A DNA stretch of 64,000 nt, taken from assembly GCA_028551475.1 (NCBI GenBank), contig CM052356.1:22905884-22969883 (forward strand), read 5' to 3'. The stretch's first letter is position 1; each line of letters begins with the position of its first letter. The position numbers were made by a program, and so were the translations under genes. Source of the stretch: Casuarina equisetifolia. Lineage: Eukaryota; Streptophyta; Magnoliopsida; Fagales; Casuarinaceae. The notes beneath the pieces are model-generated. The model was not told where the DNA came from, made no database searches, and was given only the letters and a program-made list of their open reading frames with translations. This document shows positions 27,191 to 39,992 of this stretch, one piece after another.

Positions 27191-27199
<9 letters not shown>

Positions 27200-28219
27200 T
27201 TTTTCTGTTGGTTTTTCTGGGGATCATTGCAGTAGGCTGTGATTCTGCTAACGTCTATTCCTTTTAGCTTAGTTTTTGTCCTTCAGTTGCCCAACAATGC
27301 GAAAGTCATGGCAGCGATGTCTTGTATTTACAGAAGACAAACTTTGTCGCTTTGAAGTCCACATGCTAAAATCGAGCCATGCTCTCTATTGAAACACAGT
27401 TATCCCACTGTATTTGTCTCCTGGTTTGGCCGCATCGATGTTGTACACTAAGTAGCGGTGTTGTTCCCCCCGGTTTGACCGTAGCCGTGTGTAACCAGTC
27501 CGGGAAGCCTGGAATCCCAAAATTCGAGAAGGGCGGGCACGGGTAAAGATGGATGGAAAGGTTTCCCCATGAACTGCAAGTCCATAACCAGCCTCTTTAT
27601 TATTGTGCATGCACTTTTTGTTTCAGTCCATACGAGTAACAGGATTGCCTCACAAATATGGAAGGGAAAAAGAACCTTTTTTAAGCTTGCTTTCTGGGTT
27701 AGGAGAAGCGAAGGGAGCCTGAGTTGGTGTACAGGTTTGCTGATTACGTATTTTCAACAAAGAAATGCCAGTACCATAGACTTGCCGATTCTTTGCTGGT
27801 ATTTGCACTGTTTAGAACCCTTTATACCTGCCTCCGTCCCTCTGCAAAGACACCATGCAGTCCATATCGAGGAAACGTGTTTTCAGGCCATTTGTCAATG
27901 AGTCAAGCCAGGTAAAGGACGAAAGAACAACAGGTGTTGGCGTCTGAGGTGGAAAGGTGTTGAGGTGAACACGTGGAATGCTGACAAAGACAAGGTGCAA
28001 ATAATTGAATTAAAAAATTAAAAAATAATAGCTGTACCTCAAATCTCTATTCAATACAAAACTATAATCCTTGAAGATTCCGTTTCGTAATTTAAGGAAA
28101 TTAAATTACCTCATTGATCACTCTGTGTACCCTTCTTATCTTCTGCCTTGAGCCCCTCAATCTTCCAAAATTCACTTTCAGAGAGGGGGGCGTGAGAGAG
28201 AGAAATAGCTGACTGAATT

Positions 28220-28576
28220 TTGTTGCTGCTGAAGTATGATGCAAGCCAGCAAATGGTTGGCAAACGAAACCTGCAGGGTCTTGACATCTCTGCGACGCCC
28301 TCCGACATTTGGAATGATGAAACCCTCCTTAGAAACCTGTCTGTTCAGGGGAGGCCGCACCATTACCAACCCACCATCCCATTAATCGCAAGCATTAAAG
28401 GCCTCCGTCGCTGGCATTTCCTACGCCTCCAATGCGATCCTGATGTACACGAAAATGGGTTGTCGAATTCAATTCAGATTGCCATCTTCGTTACTGCATT
28501 AGCTGTCGTTCCAAAGGGAGGGGCTACATTAGGCAATTATCTTGACATTGAAGAACGTACCCCTCCTTGCTGCTGA
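28220..28576 (+). other. Unidentified GC-richer open frame, 118 codons
   Basis: An ATG-initiated frame in DNA clearly less AT-rich than its flanks. A second frame starting at the nearby ATGATG (28237) runs through a plausible Arg/Ser-rich N-terminus before a stop. I recognise neither protein. It could be a short gene, an exon of an unrecognised gene or a frameshifted relic. No splice model is convincing. Confidence 0.2.
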
Positions 28577-28608
28577 CGCTTGGAGCAGCAGTAACAGTTG
28601 GAGTAGTG

Positions 28609-28639
<31 letters not shown>

Positions 28640-29376
28640 TAGTCCACATGGACGAAACATGGGCTAGCTTAACCTGCCAAGACTTCACATCCGGGGTTTC
28701 AAATGATGATAACTCTTTTATTACCCTTCTTTGATAACAGGAAGCAAGGACCTCAAAACCACTAGGGGTCTAGTGCAGCCAGAAGCCTTTGAGTTTGGCT
28801 TGCCATATCCGGCGTCATTGTATCTCCTGGAAGTCGGAATGGATTAGACATGAATTTTCCAAATCTTTATCTCTTGGATTCTCTGTTGTTTTGCAGGCTA
28901 TGGAATCGTAGTATAACGAAATTAAAGCAGCATGTAATAACAGACAGAATGGCAAACCAGATCCAGTTCCCCAGCGGATCTCAGGAGTAAAATTATATCC
29001 CACCGTACCTCAGCAGTAATCATTTATCTTGTCACATCTTACAACTGGCTTTTCTAACTCAACAACTAGCATCTTAACCTACTTTCTTTTCTTGTTTGTT
29101 TTCTCTAACGTATGTTCTAACGACAAAAACTTCATGGGATAACGAAGTAGCTTACAGGAGTACAAAATTTTACCATAAGTCTGCCCACTCTTTCCTCTTG
29201 AATTTATAATCTCTCGGTTGCATAGTAAAGAGAGTCAAGTTGCACTAAAACTCATTTTACACTGTTCCACTTGATAGTTAATAATTAGCAGTAATGATAG
29301 TTCTTATTTCCAAACTTGTCACTTACCAAAAACGATTTATGCATAAGATAAATAGTTGTGATTTCCTTTTTACTCA

Positions 29377-29400
29377 CCCCCCCCCCCCCCCCCCCCCCCC
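29377..29400 (+). repeat. Poly(C) run, 24 bases
   Basis: A homopolymer of 24 C. Such runs are often misjudged in length by sequencing, so the exact count is uncertain. Confidence 0.9.
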
Positions 29401-30848
29401 ATATCCAGTATGTCTAAATTTCTTTCACCCCATATTTTACCGAAGCTTCTATCTTTGTATCTCACTTTTCAGTTTATTTTATGAAACGGAATTGGTTGAC
29501 ATGGGTCTTGATGAATTCCACATGGGAAATTGTCAATAATTGTTCAAAAATATGATAAATGTATTCTTGCAAATATTGTTCAGGTAAAACCCTATCTTGG
29601 AATAATAGAAAAATTCTAAATGCGAAATCAACGGCAGTCTAATCTCTATCTTCAGCATGTCCCTAGCTTGTCCCGTGTGTTACCGCTAAGCAAACCGTGC
29701 GGCCCAAGTAAGAGGGTTAAGCTTATTAAATATTCACGTTAATGTTTGCTTAGCTAAGATCGAGGAGAGAAATCAATGCCTTCGTGAATATTCTGACTTG
29801 AATTGCAAGTCTCTTTTTCTTTACTTCCTTGGCTTCTAGTTAAAAATGGAGCTGGCATCACCCTCTCTCTTTCTCTGCCTCTTAAATGATAAAGATTAAT
29901 TACAGCGCGATCGGCTTGCGTGATCAAAGACAGAGCAGTACGCTGCAAGTATAGGAGAGGAAAGATCTTGTTTTCGCATTGATTAGCAATCTGCCAGAAA
30001 GCAAGCCATTCAATAACCAGAAAGAAGACAGAAAAGAAAAAATGGGTACAAAAGGAAGAAAAGATTGTGCATGCACGGCGTGACATTTCAACGTTTTCTA
30101 CTCCATTCTCTTCGAGCAGAAAACGCAGCCCCCATCTATCACTTGTTTCTGGTTTAACATCGTATTACTACTTAGCATAGGTGAAAACTAATAAAAAGAT
30201 AGATAATATGAGGCAGTAGCGGAAGTTTACTTTCATTAGTCTTTCATTCGCTTAATCGCTCGACCTTGATAATGTTCTTCATATGATGGTTAGAAAGCTG
30301 TTGTTTAATGGAAAATCTATAAGCAATAACTTCAGCGCAATGTTGAAGTAATTATCAGATGATTTCTAGTTAGTGTAATGTTCTTATGGATTTATGTTTT
30401 AATCAAGCGTTCTATTTTCTTGCACTCAATACGAATGACAGTCGTCTAATTTTTCTTTATCCCATGCGTCACGCCAGTCTTGTAAGCGTCAAAATCACCC
30501 ATTTCGCGAGTTGGCACGCAAGTCAGAGACACTATTCCTCATGAGAGAAGCAAAAAATTGAAGTCGAGATCAGTCTTCTCTTATCTTTTGCGACAACATT
30601 ATCGGAATCTCTTATCCGGAGGAGAGGCATCAGAAACGCCCGAGGACGAGAGGTCTCAGAAATGTCGTCGGCCACAGCAAAATTGACTCAAAATTCACAG
30701 AAAAAAAAGAGAGAGACAAAAACCTCCATAAGATTTAGCAGCAAGTGACGTCCCATGATTAAAAAAGGGAGGGCTTGACAAAACTCAAAACTGGGGATGC
30801 CGAGTCGCTAAACCAGGAGGAATATAGCGTAATAGTACCTCATTGTTT

Positions 30849-31745
30849 TCACTCACCGATGCCCAATTCCATGTTGGGTGAAACTGGGATTTTCTTGTAG
30901 TCTTCGGAAAGCCACTTGGAGAGCATGTAGCTGGTTCTTCTCCAGGGAGGAATGTGGAGACCGCTTTCTTTCAGCGATTGTTCTGCAGCTGAGCAAAGCA
31001 GGGAGATTATTTTCTTGAGCTTTTCTTCGGTGCCCACAAAGACCAAGGGGATAGCGTCGGTGAGCTCCATGTAAGTCTGTGTAGGTCTTGCCAGTTCAAA
31101 CTGAGACCTAAAATCCATGTCTACTATCAGCCTCGTTGGCTTCTCACTACTCGAATCTCTCACCACAATATCGATGTATTCGTGACCGCCTGTGAATTGG
31201 AAAACTTTAGGAAAGACGCCCATAAAACATCAGAACTGGGTCATCAAGAATAGGAATGGGAGAGAGAGGAGAAGAGGAGAGAAGGCTAGACCTTTATGGT
31301 GACCAAAAGTGCAAACCGATGATGTTTTGCAGAGTGAGGCTTCATAACCATCCATTTTCAGCCTTCTCACTAGCCATTTCTTCAGGCCGGTAGGTTGCCC
31401 TGCCATTCCTATATCCCTCACATGCATCAAGATTTTCTCAAGAATCCGGGCCTCAGCCTCTGTGGCCCTTCGAAGGATCTCCTAAACAAAACGCGAAAGG
31501 GAAGGAAAATCAGATCCACAACGCAAAATCAGAAAAAGAAGAATTTAAAGACAACGAGATATATGACAGAAGACAAAGTAGAAAGTCATTTGAGAGAGAG
31601 AGAGAGAGACCTGTAAGGTGAGACATGGAAGATGATCATTACGAGACACAGCTTTTGAAGATGGAACTGAGATGGGAGAGGCAGACTCTGATTCGATGAA
31701 GTCTCTAACCATTTGAAGCAGTTCTTCTTCTGTTATGCTACCCAT
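30849..31745 (-). CDS. DUF506 (PDDEXK_6-like) protein, copy 1
   Basis: Three exons in transcript order: 31745-31611, 31481-31292, 31204-30849, in phase, 681 bp, 226 aa. The third exon carries the family core: E-Y-I-D-I near residue 117, I-V-D-M-D-F-R-S-Q-F-E-L-A-R-P-T at about 135-150, and I-P-P-W-R near 193-197. DUF506 proteins are plant-specific members of the PD-(D/E)XK nuclease-like superfamily. Nuclease activity is not established, and some members affect root hair growth or phosphate responses. The protein is at the short end for the family. The second GA-rich tract sits in the intron right at the donor. It resembles the Arabidopsis tandem At1g77145/At1g77160, also next to VPS45. No broken codon is seen, so it is probably functional. 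Confidence 0.88.
31591..31610 (-). repeat. (CT)n tract abutting the 5' splice site of intron 1, DUF506 copy 1
   Basis: On the coding strand intron 1 begins GTCTCTCTCT and continues as a CT microsatellite straight from the donor. Confidence 0.85.
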
Positions 31746-32597
31746 ATTCGTGCTGTTTCTTCGAAGGAGGAAAAAGTTTTGCAGGGCAAGCCCTCATTGT
31801 CGTTTATATTTATATCTGTACATAAATGCTGTTTAGTATCGGATTACTGTGGGAGAAAAGCTTGACGTGTTATTTTCACAATGTCTTTAAAGAAACAAAA
31901 ACTTAGCCATCACAAACACGTTGCTGTTGTCTTTTACAAAGAACTTCGAAGTTTAGAAGACGTTTTCTTCTTTTCCATTCCCAATTTACTTGCAAGAAGA
32001 AAAGAAAAGAGAGAGAGAGAGAGAGAGAAGGGAATGCTTGATTGAGGCGCTGAGATCGATGAACAAACTGTAGATGGCACCAATCCCGGGCAAGGATTGA
32101 TTGAAGAAAGTCTTCCGGTAGATTCGGAGTAATACGTGAGCAGTATCGGTCATAGTTCGTAGTTCAAATCTCATCGCTATCTTTTTGCTGCTCCTGTTTG
32201 GCTATTTATTTCTATACTTGTCTTGATACAAGTGAATAAGGACTCTACGTGTTTCTTGAGTTTACCGATTGCTGGGAAAAGGCAAGATATTATACAGCTG
32301 ATCGTATATCATCCTCATCGATTTTGCTTCCCTAGACAACTTTTCATTTCTGCGCCATTGATGTTGTATCAACAAGACTTTAACTCCTTTCTTCGGCATC
32401 CATAACGCATCTCCACCGCCAAGTACCATCTCTCCATCCTCATCAAATCTACAGCTTATTTGATTAAGGTGGCAGCGACCGTAGCTTTACCACGTTGTGG
32501 CTTCGAGGTGAAACCGACGCTAGGGTTATATGCCCAATAAAATCCAAGACTTGCTTTAAGACCCTATGCTCCCCCTCAACACCCGTCGTACCTGCCA

Positions 32598-32618
32598 GTC
32601 AACCTCAAGCATTTAGGG
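32598..32618 (-). promoter_or_regulatory. Shared upstream block of DUF506 copy 1
   Basis: The plus-strand sequence gtcaacctcaagca lies about 850 bp upstream of the copy 1 start. Matching blocks occur upstream of copies 2 and 3. It may be a regulatory element or only the outer part of the duplicated segment. Confidence 0.45.
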
Positions 32619-33030
32619 TAGAGCTTTTTATTGCTAGCCTGAGAGTAGGAATCTATGGTGGCTGTTTCAAATGTAGAAATTACGAGGCAACATTTTATTG
32701 CTGAATTCTTTTCGTGGTTTAAATGGTAGCTTCACCGAAAATGTGTGGTGACTTTTGGAGTCAACTCGTCTCTTCCTTAAAAATTGACGAATATGTGTTA
32801 AGGAGACATTCTAATATTACAAGGTTTAAGGGGGAAAACTTGCAAGAACAAGGGAATAACATAAGTGAAGAACAAAATTCGAGGCAAGGCGGCGGAGAAA
32901 AGGAAACCTTCTTTCTAAAAAGACGAGGAAGACACAAATTATCGAGCTCTTCCCAGTATAATAATGTAATCCCACGCTCGAAGTACCTACCATGACTAAT
33001 GGCTACAGAAGTTACAGTTTGGTGGAACGA

Positions 33031-33120
33031 TTGTAATTGTGTGTGAGATGAAAATTCTAGATTTATATGCAATCTTTGTAATTGTGTGTGAGATGAAAAT
33101 TCTAGATTTAATATGCAATC
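33031..33120 (+). repeat. 45-bp tandem repeat, two copies
   Basis: The unit starting ttgtaattgtgtgtgag and ending in atgcaatc occurs at 33031 and again at 33076, with one added base in the second copy. Confidence 0.9.
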
Positions 33121-34982
33121 TTTGGTAAAGCTTAAATGAATAAAATATTCTTTTAATTCTTAAATTAATTTATAAATTGAGTTTTTAAGTTTTTAAACAA
33201 TAAAGCAACATTAGAGAGTAAATCAATTAACACTCTTAAAAGAGATGCTTATACCAAATACAACGGAGAATAATGAATAAATAATTAGAGTTATTTCCTA
33301 ACATCTAAAAAAGTTATTTTGCGATATCTCACACTTTAGAAAGTAGAATAGAAATTAGTAAGCTTCTTTTAGTCTTAATAAATAACGTAAAAACTTAGTA
33401 GAAATAAATTTGTGCATATAAAATTTGTTTGAATGAAGAAATTTCTCTTTAGGATCAAACCAACCCCTTGAACAGTTAGTCATCTAGCGATTGGCTGCAT
33501 AAGTTCCAAATGTCAATTCATTGGCCACCAAATTCAGATATCAACTTCAAACCTAATTAATTTATCAGTTCTATTTTGCTAATTTTCACTCAAGTTTCTT
33601 CTGTTGAACTCATTTGTCTCTAAGTTCAGACCACCCAATCCATTTTCTCAGTATTACGGCAAGGACCAGCTTGGGTCCACCTACTCAAGACTGGTGGGCT
33701 CTAAATCCAGAGATGGTTGAATTTATCTCATGCACGTAGTTCACTAAACCTACCCTATCTTTCTCCCTGCATATACATATATGGAGGAGGTTAGCTAAAT
33801 TGCATGGAAATTACACCGAAATCTTAGTTACAATAGACACATTTTAACTAACGGCTATCATAAAGCAATTATAATGGGGAGTATGACGTGAAGGGTGCCA
33901 TAGCAAAGGTCAAATTAATCCATCAAGTGCCTTGGACTTTTGAGGAAGTGTTTTTGGCTAGAATAGGAGGCTAAAAGTCTATCATCGGGGAAGGAGGCTG
34001 CTTCTCCCAAAACCATCATGTCCTTTGTCTCGCCCACACCAAATATATTGCGTTATTCTTTACTGAACTTTATACTATGAACTCCCAATTCCAAATACTG
34101 GTGACATTCGTGACGATTGAGAAGGGTGAAAATGATGGTGGCCAAATCAATTAAGATTATGAATAATGACTATCAACAATTGGAATGAAAATATTTTTAT
34201 ATGGTTTTAGTAATGGTAAGTATAGTAACTTATGGATTACGATAACTACAATTATACATATGATTTAATAGGTGATAGTGACATGTATTTAATATTCTAT
34301 TTGAAATACAAGTTTTACTATCTTTGTTTTTCAGGTTATTTTGTTATTTTATATGTTTCTTAAAGCATATGTACATCCACACATACTTGGTATTAAATTT
34401 AAGATTAAGAAATTTTAAACAATATTTGTTTTCAGTTAAACTAAATGCTTGTCCACTTCATTTATGTAATTGATGGATCAAATTTCTATTATGAAGAAAT
34501 TATCAATAGGAAAATCTTTACCCCTGAAGTAATCGCTTGGACGAACTTGGGGCTCTGGCCTTTACTTCCCTTAAGCCTCATTGGCTGGCTTCTCGCGCCC
34601 CACAAGCAAAGAGTCCTCGACATCATCTTTTGTCTCACTATTCTTTATTAATAATGTTTGAAGTTGAAGCCTCATCCTTATCTGTTTTCTGTTTGTATCT
34701 GCCTTCTTGTCTCAATGTTTCCGTTGATTAATGTGGAACGAGGAGACTAACATGGATTCTAGATAAACCCATGAGATACTAACTTCCATCTTGCTTTTGG
34801 ATATGGCCCTCTTGAAACCCACTGTCCTTATCGATTGTCTCTTTTTTTTTTTTAATCCATGTGCTATTCAGTAGTAACCTCTGATTGCGAAATATAATAA
34901 AGGATACAGTATATGAGTACAAATTGGCATGGAATTTTCTAGTCATCTTTTTAACGAGTTTCAACTTTCGGGATGCCTTGGT

Positions 34983-35700
34983 TCATTGAATGAGGCAAGG
35001 TCTCACCATCATCTCTTTCTTCATGCTTATGAATAGTAGCCCTTTTCCATTCTTTAAGACCCAGAGAAAGGCATCAATCCTCTTCCTCATCATGGACTTT
35101 GACGCTTTTCCAATATCCTTCTCTGTGAAGGACGATTTGGTAAGATCCACTGGTAATAATTTATTAAGGATGCCCTCTTCAACAAGATATGATATTGTTT
35201 CCAGCTTTGACAGCAAGTTGTCAGTTAGGCATCATTCACAATAAATCCAACATTATCACATGATTACAGTCTTTCTCCCATTTCCAAAATCCCACAGCTG
35301 AAAAACTCTTAAACCTCAAAAAATTGGGTCTCCCTTGTTTTCTTCTGTTGATCTAAATCCCAGTACTTCCAAGACATTAAGCATAGCATCGCCATGAAAA
35401 AGGGGAAAGAGATCTGTGCTTAGACTCTTTTTTAATCTGGTCGATGTGTTAAAACACGTATTATTTCCTGTAGTGTCTATCGTTTCAAGCTTGTGTTGGT
35501 ACGGCTGTTAACACGTGTACTCACCTTTGGAATCCCAACATTCACAATGACAAACCTAGTCCTGAAACTAAGCCTCTTGTACGGCCTCATATCGATTGGA
35601 AAGCTGCCCTCACTGGTCCATTTCCACGAAGATAAAAAGCACTTGACTAGATGATCACTAAGCGTCAATATTAGGTACGGACTTCCCCAATCGGCTTCTC
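34983..35700 (-). pseudogene. Unidentified coding-like segments on the minus strand
   Basis: Two stretches read like protein. One covers 35240-34983 and reads L-L-S-K-L-E-T-I-S-Y-L-V-E-E-G-I-L and on through R-K-R-I-D-A-F-L-W-V-L-K-N. The other runs from about 35700 to 35525 and ends in a good donor, CCAAAG|GTGAG. I do not recognise the family. They may be exons of a poorly conserved gene or remains of one. No start codon, full set of exons or poly(A) site could be fixed. Confidence 0.25.
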
Positions 35701-36834
35701 AAGACAACTAAACTAGGTTTTGCCTTCTAGAACCCAAGATGCAAATTTTCTATTAAAGCTATTTACAGGTTGGACCAATTAAGTGGATTTGCTCCCTTAA
35801 GTGTATTTAGCCCTTGAATCTCGTTTCTTGAACTTATTTTTGGTCATGGTAAATCAACCTAGTTTCTTGTTTTAGCTGGAGTTGGTTGGAACCATGTAAA
35901 TACAAAGTCAACTTAGTGCATGAACATTTAGCTGAAAATCTGATCTGCCTAACTAAACTTAACCTTCCAAGATGGACTACGTAGAGCACTGCAAAGCCTA
36001 GGCCTTGTCTAGAAAGCTTAAGAGGCATCAAAGAAGATTCCCCTTTTCGGACTTCTATAAAGTAAACCAAATGGATATTTATCTTTGCAGGCGAAATGAC
36101 TATTTATTAACTGTGGATTGGTGGATAAGGTTTAGACTCTTAGTCTATTTTCATAGACTCATTGTTTATGAACTTATAATCAATAAACATTAAGTTCTCC
36201 TATTGGGATATATTAATGTAATGTTCAATTGGTCTGTTTAAGTGACATACATATTCTTATTTGTTAAAATATGATGCATTAATGTAGGCTAGTACTTATC
36301 TAATGTAGCATATAAGTAGTATGCCTTGGTCCTTGCTTTAATTCTCATTTATGCCATGTAAATCACATTAAGGTATGAAAGGAGTCAAATAGAGTTTTGA
36401 TGGACCTTCAAGATTTTAGGCTAGCAGTAAATGTTTTTAGCCCATTAAGGGCAAGACCGTAGTTTCATTCTTGCCAAGGGCATGGGAAGAACGTGGTATT
36501 TTCACTTATTGCAAAAACGGATTCATACATGCTCACTGAAGCTCTTAGAAGAACATCTATAGCATCAAGGAACAAAACTCTATAAAAGCTTGATTCTTAT
36601 TTGAGGTTTTGAGCTATCTCATTAGGCTTATGTTAAAGGTGAAAAATAAGGTTTATAATCGGTCATACATCAAGTTCATGGAACCAAAATTAGGTATGGT
36701 TGCTTTCTTGAATATATATATATATATATATATATGTATTTTATGATGGTTAAGTTGATTATTGAGATTTTGGCCTCATTTAAGACCATATTTTTCCAAC
36801 ACGGACCTCAAAACTCTCTTATAAGTATCCCATG

Positions 36835-37361
36835 TATTAAAAATCACATTAGTATGGCCATGTTAGCCTCTAATGTCATCACCACGTCACCGATGGCGAC
36901 ACGACACGTGCTAACCTTAGCCACATCAACCTTGCACCATGAGACACTAGTGCATTGTCTCTTTCTCTAAAAGTTTCGGCCTTTCACAAATGCACTTGGT
37001 CATAATCTCATCATCAAAAAATTTTCATTTTGAACACAAATATGTGCAATTTCCACCATAACTCCAAAACCCTTAATCAAATGAAGCCACCAACCATGTC
37101 AAGGACAAATTAGGAAAAACCCCAAATTCTTTCAAGATTCATCACAATCACAAATTCAATTCATAGATTTGTAAATTAGATTCAATTGTATTAGGGTTTT
37201 TATTTCTTTCCTATATATTCAAAGGATTCATATAAATTGGGAATCAATTGTATAGTTTCAATTATCGAAATCAACAATCCTCTTTTTTAGAATTAAGGTT
37301 TCATGTTCTTGAGGTAATTCTATGAAATTTAAAAATTATGGTGAATTTTTTGTTTCAATTT
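36835..37361 (+). repeat. 5' LTR of the old copia element
   Basis: It begins tattaaaaatcacattag and ends at about caatttt, just before the PBS-like site at 37362-37374. It aligns along its length with 41527-42070. Confidence 0.8.
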
Positions 37362-37571
37362 TGTATCCAGAACCTTTTGGCTACTGCCCTTATTAATCAT
37401 CTTCCATTTTTTCACTTTAATGGGCCAAGCACAACCTAATTTCTTTCCCACCCAACCCATTGTCATGTTTAGATTGGAAACATCTCAATTCTGATCACCT
37501 TTGTCCACCTTCAAGGGCTAAATTATTTGGTTTGAAAGGTTTGCATTCTACTCTATCTCTGTGCTATCAAA

Positions 37572-38069
37572 TTGTTGCCAATTATGGACGATTCTCTTCT
37601 ATGCCCTCTGGAGTTCGCTACCACCAATGATGCCAGAAGCTCCATTATCTATGTCACCAACCTCGATTATGTTGAATGGATAAAGCATGACCAAACAACA
37701 CTTGGATTACTCTTCAACACTTGTTTAGACACCACTGTTAACCAACTGATAAAACAATAGACCTCTTCCGACATCTAGCATGCCGTAGCGGCGAAATTTC
37801 CCACCTAAAGTAACACTTAAGCATTAAGTCTCTAGTTGTAACTCTAGGTGATCACCAAAGGGCACCATTCGGTGTTTGAATTTCTCCAAGAAATTAATTC
37901 CTTGGTTAATGAACTTGGTGGCATGGAGGTAATTTCTGACAACGAATACCTCACCCACCTATTTTGCGGTCTCAGAGCTCCTTACGCACTGCTCGCAATA
38001 ACAATCTTAGTTCACACTTATACCTCTAACCTCACTAAAGAAGACCTACATGGTCTCCTTCTCACTTAG
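37572..38069 (+). pseudogene. gag remnant of the old copia element
   Basis: Two frames at 37572-37760 and 37848-38069 keep gag landmarks: the Y-V-E-W-I-K-H-D-Q stretch, and the I-S-D-N-E-Y-L-T-H-L-F-C-G-L and D-L-H-G-L-L-L-T pattern. They are separated by a frame break, and no intact zinc knuckle was found. Confidence 0.75.
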
Positions 38070-39105
38070 GAAGCCCAACTAGAGTTGGCGGAGCAATCTC
38101 GTGTCCCGTCAGTAGCCTTTTTGATGGCCCAAAACCCACTGGCCCAACCACAGGTTCAAACCCACACCTATACCTAGATTCATTGACCAACCGCCCCTGC
38201 TAGAGATTTGCCATCCTTTCCACCACCCATTGGAGGTCATTTCACCCATGATGACAAAAATTGTTGCCATGCTCCCCAATGCTAGATCTATTGACGCATT
38301 GGCCACTTGTCCATGACCTATCAGGCCTGATATGATAAGCCCAACCTAATTGCAGGCCCAACTCACCAGGCACCTAACGTGGCCCAATTCATGTAAGTTG
38401 GATCATAGAGGCCTCCATCTACTCATGTTTTAGCAATCTAATCCAAAGCAAATTGGTACCTCAATTTTGGGGCCACTAACCATGTGACACCTAAGCCCAT
38501 GGGCCTGGACCATCTATTATTCTATCAAGGGGAGAATGAGGTATGGTTGGTGATGGAATGGGCTTCCTTATCACTCACACAGGTAATTTTGCAATCCTCT
38601 TAATTTAAATATTTCAAATGTTTTAATGGTTCCAAAAATTTCAAAAAATTTACTTTTCATTTCCTAATTTACCAAGGATAATAACTACACTTTTGTGTTG
38701 TCCAACATCTCTTTATGGGCCAGACTTTACTTTGTGGTCCATTTAAACATGGACTCTTATTGCTTTCAACTGAGTAAAATGGTGCACATGCCCTCTACAC
38801 TTAATATTAGTTTAAATATGTTTAAAAATGGCATCAACATTTAGGACATGACTATTTTCCTATTGTATCACAAGTGCTTCATAATAATAAAATAAAGTTT
38901 GAAGGCTCTTTTGTCAACTTTGCAATGCTTGCCAAATTAGCAAAAGCACAAAACATTATCATCAAATAATACATCCCGTGGTCCACTTGAATTAATTCAT
39001 TTTGACATTTAGGAACCTACCCCATTATTATCAAACTCATGCAATAAATATTATATTGTCTTTATAGATAATTATTCAAAATTTACTTAGATTTACACAT
39101 TCCAA

Positions 39106-39468
39106 TTGCGTACTCAATTCTTATTTATTTTTGAGAAATTCCGCCTCCTTGTTGAAAATCAATGTACTTCTAAAATCAAATCTATTCAATGCGATAGGGC
39201 TTTTGAATTTACCTCTAGGAATTTTACTACCCTATTATCTAACTTGGGCATTTCCCAACACCTATCTAGTCTTTACGCACCATTCCAAAATGGTTCTGCA
39301 AAGCACAAGCATCTTTATATTGTTGAAATTGGGCTCTCCTTTCTTAATCAAGCCCATGTTCCTTTACATTATTGGGACTATGCATTTGAGATTGTGGTCC
39401 ACATTATTAATAGGCTTCCAAGCCCTGTCATTCAAACTAAATCTCTATGGAATTTATTTTTTAATTAG
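39106..39468 (+). pseudogene. Integrase core remnant of the old copia element
   Basis: The frame carries the integrase core landmarks S-I-Q-C-D-R-A-F-E-F (normally Asp-x-Gly-x-Glu-Phe, here changed), H-L-S-S-L-Y-A-P-F-Q-N-G-S-A-K-H-K-H and A-H-V-P-L-H-Y-W. The altered positions and terminal stop mark it as dead. Confidence 0.8.
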
Positions 39469-39992
39469 TCACCTATTATTTCTTATCTACAAGTTTTTAG
39501 TTATCTTATTTATCCTTATTTACAACCTTATAATAAACATAAATTACAACCATGCTCCCGCTTGTGTGTTTTAATGGAATATCCCCCAAGCTACAAAGGC
39601 TGTCAATGCTTTTTTCTCAAAAAAATAAATACTTCATTGTTGTTGATGTAAATTTTGATGAGTCACAATTTTCATTCATGACCTATACCTTTATAACAAC
39701 CTTGCCATAAGCATCTTACATTCCTCTTGAATTATCATTACCAACCACATCTAGGCAATAGGTTCCACATTCAAAACCTCATTCATCCCCTCCCACAACC
39801 TCCTTTCCTTCTTCTTTTCCTGAGTACTATTTTGCTCCAATCACACCACATGTGCCACCACCACCTCCTTCTCCCCCCACTACTCACCTTATGACTACTT
39901 GTTTAAAGGGTGGAGCTATTGCCAGGAGGACCTTAACTAAGCAGCACACTTATGCATTAACTGTCACAACAAATTCTCATAAGGAACCATCA

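Larger units (their letters stand above)
25555..30848. other. Gene-poor region between VPS45 and the first DUF506 gene
   Basis: Contains the VPS45 3' UTR at its left edge. It also has a (TA)n run (about 27161-27190) followed by poly(T), a (GA)n run (about 28613-28639), a 24-base poly(C) run, and two GC-richer islands with short open frames (27386-27610 minus, 28220-28576 plus) that I cannot identify. No gene is supported. Confidence 0.5.
32700..36834. other. AT-rich region upstream of DUF506 copy 1, no intact gene
   Basis: No complete gene. It contains a 45-bp tandem repeat (33031-33120), two minus-strand coding-like segments (34983-35240, 35525-35700) and a TA run just before the old copia element (about 36713-36734). 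Confidence 0.4.
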
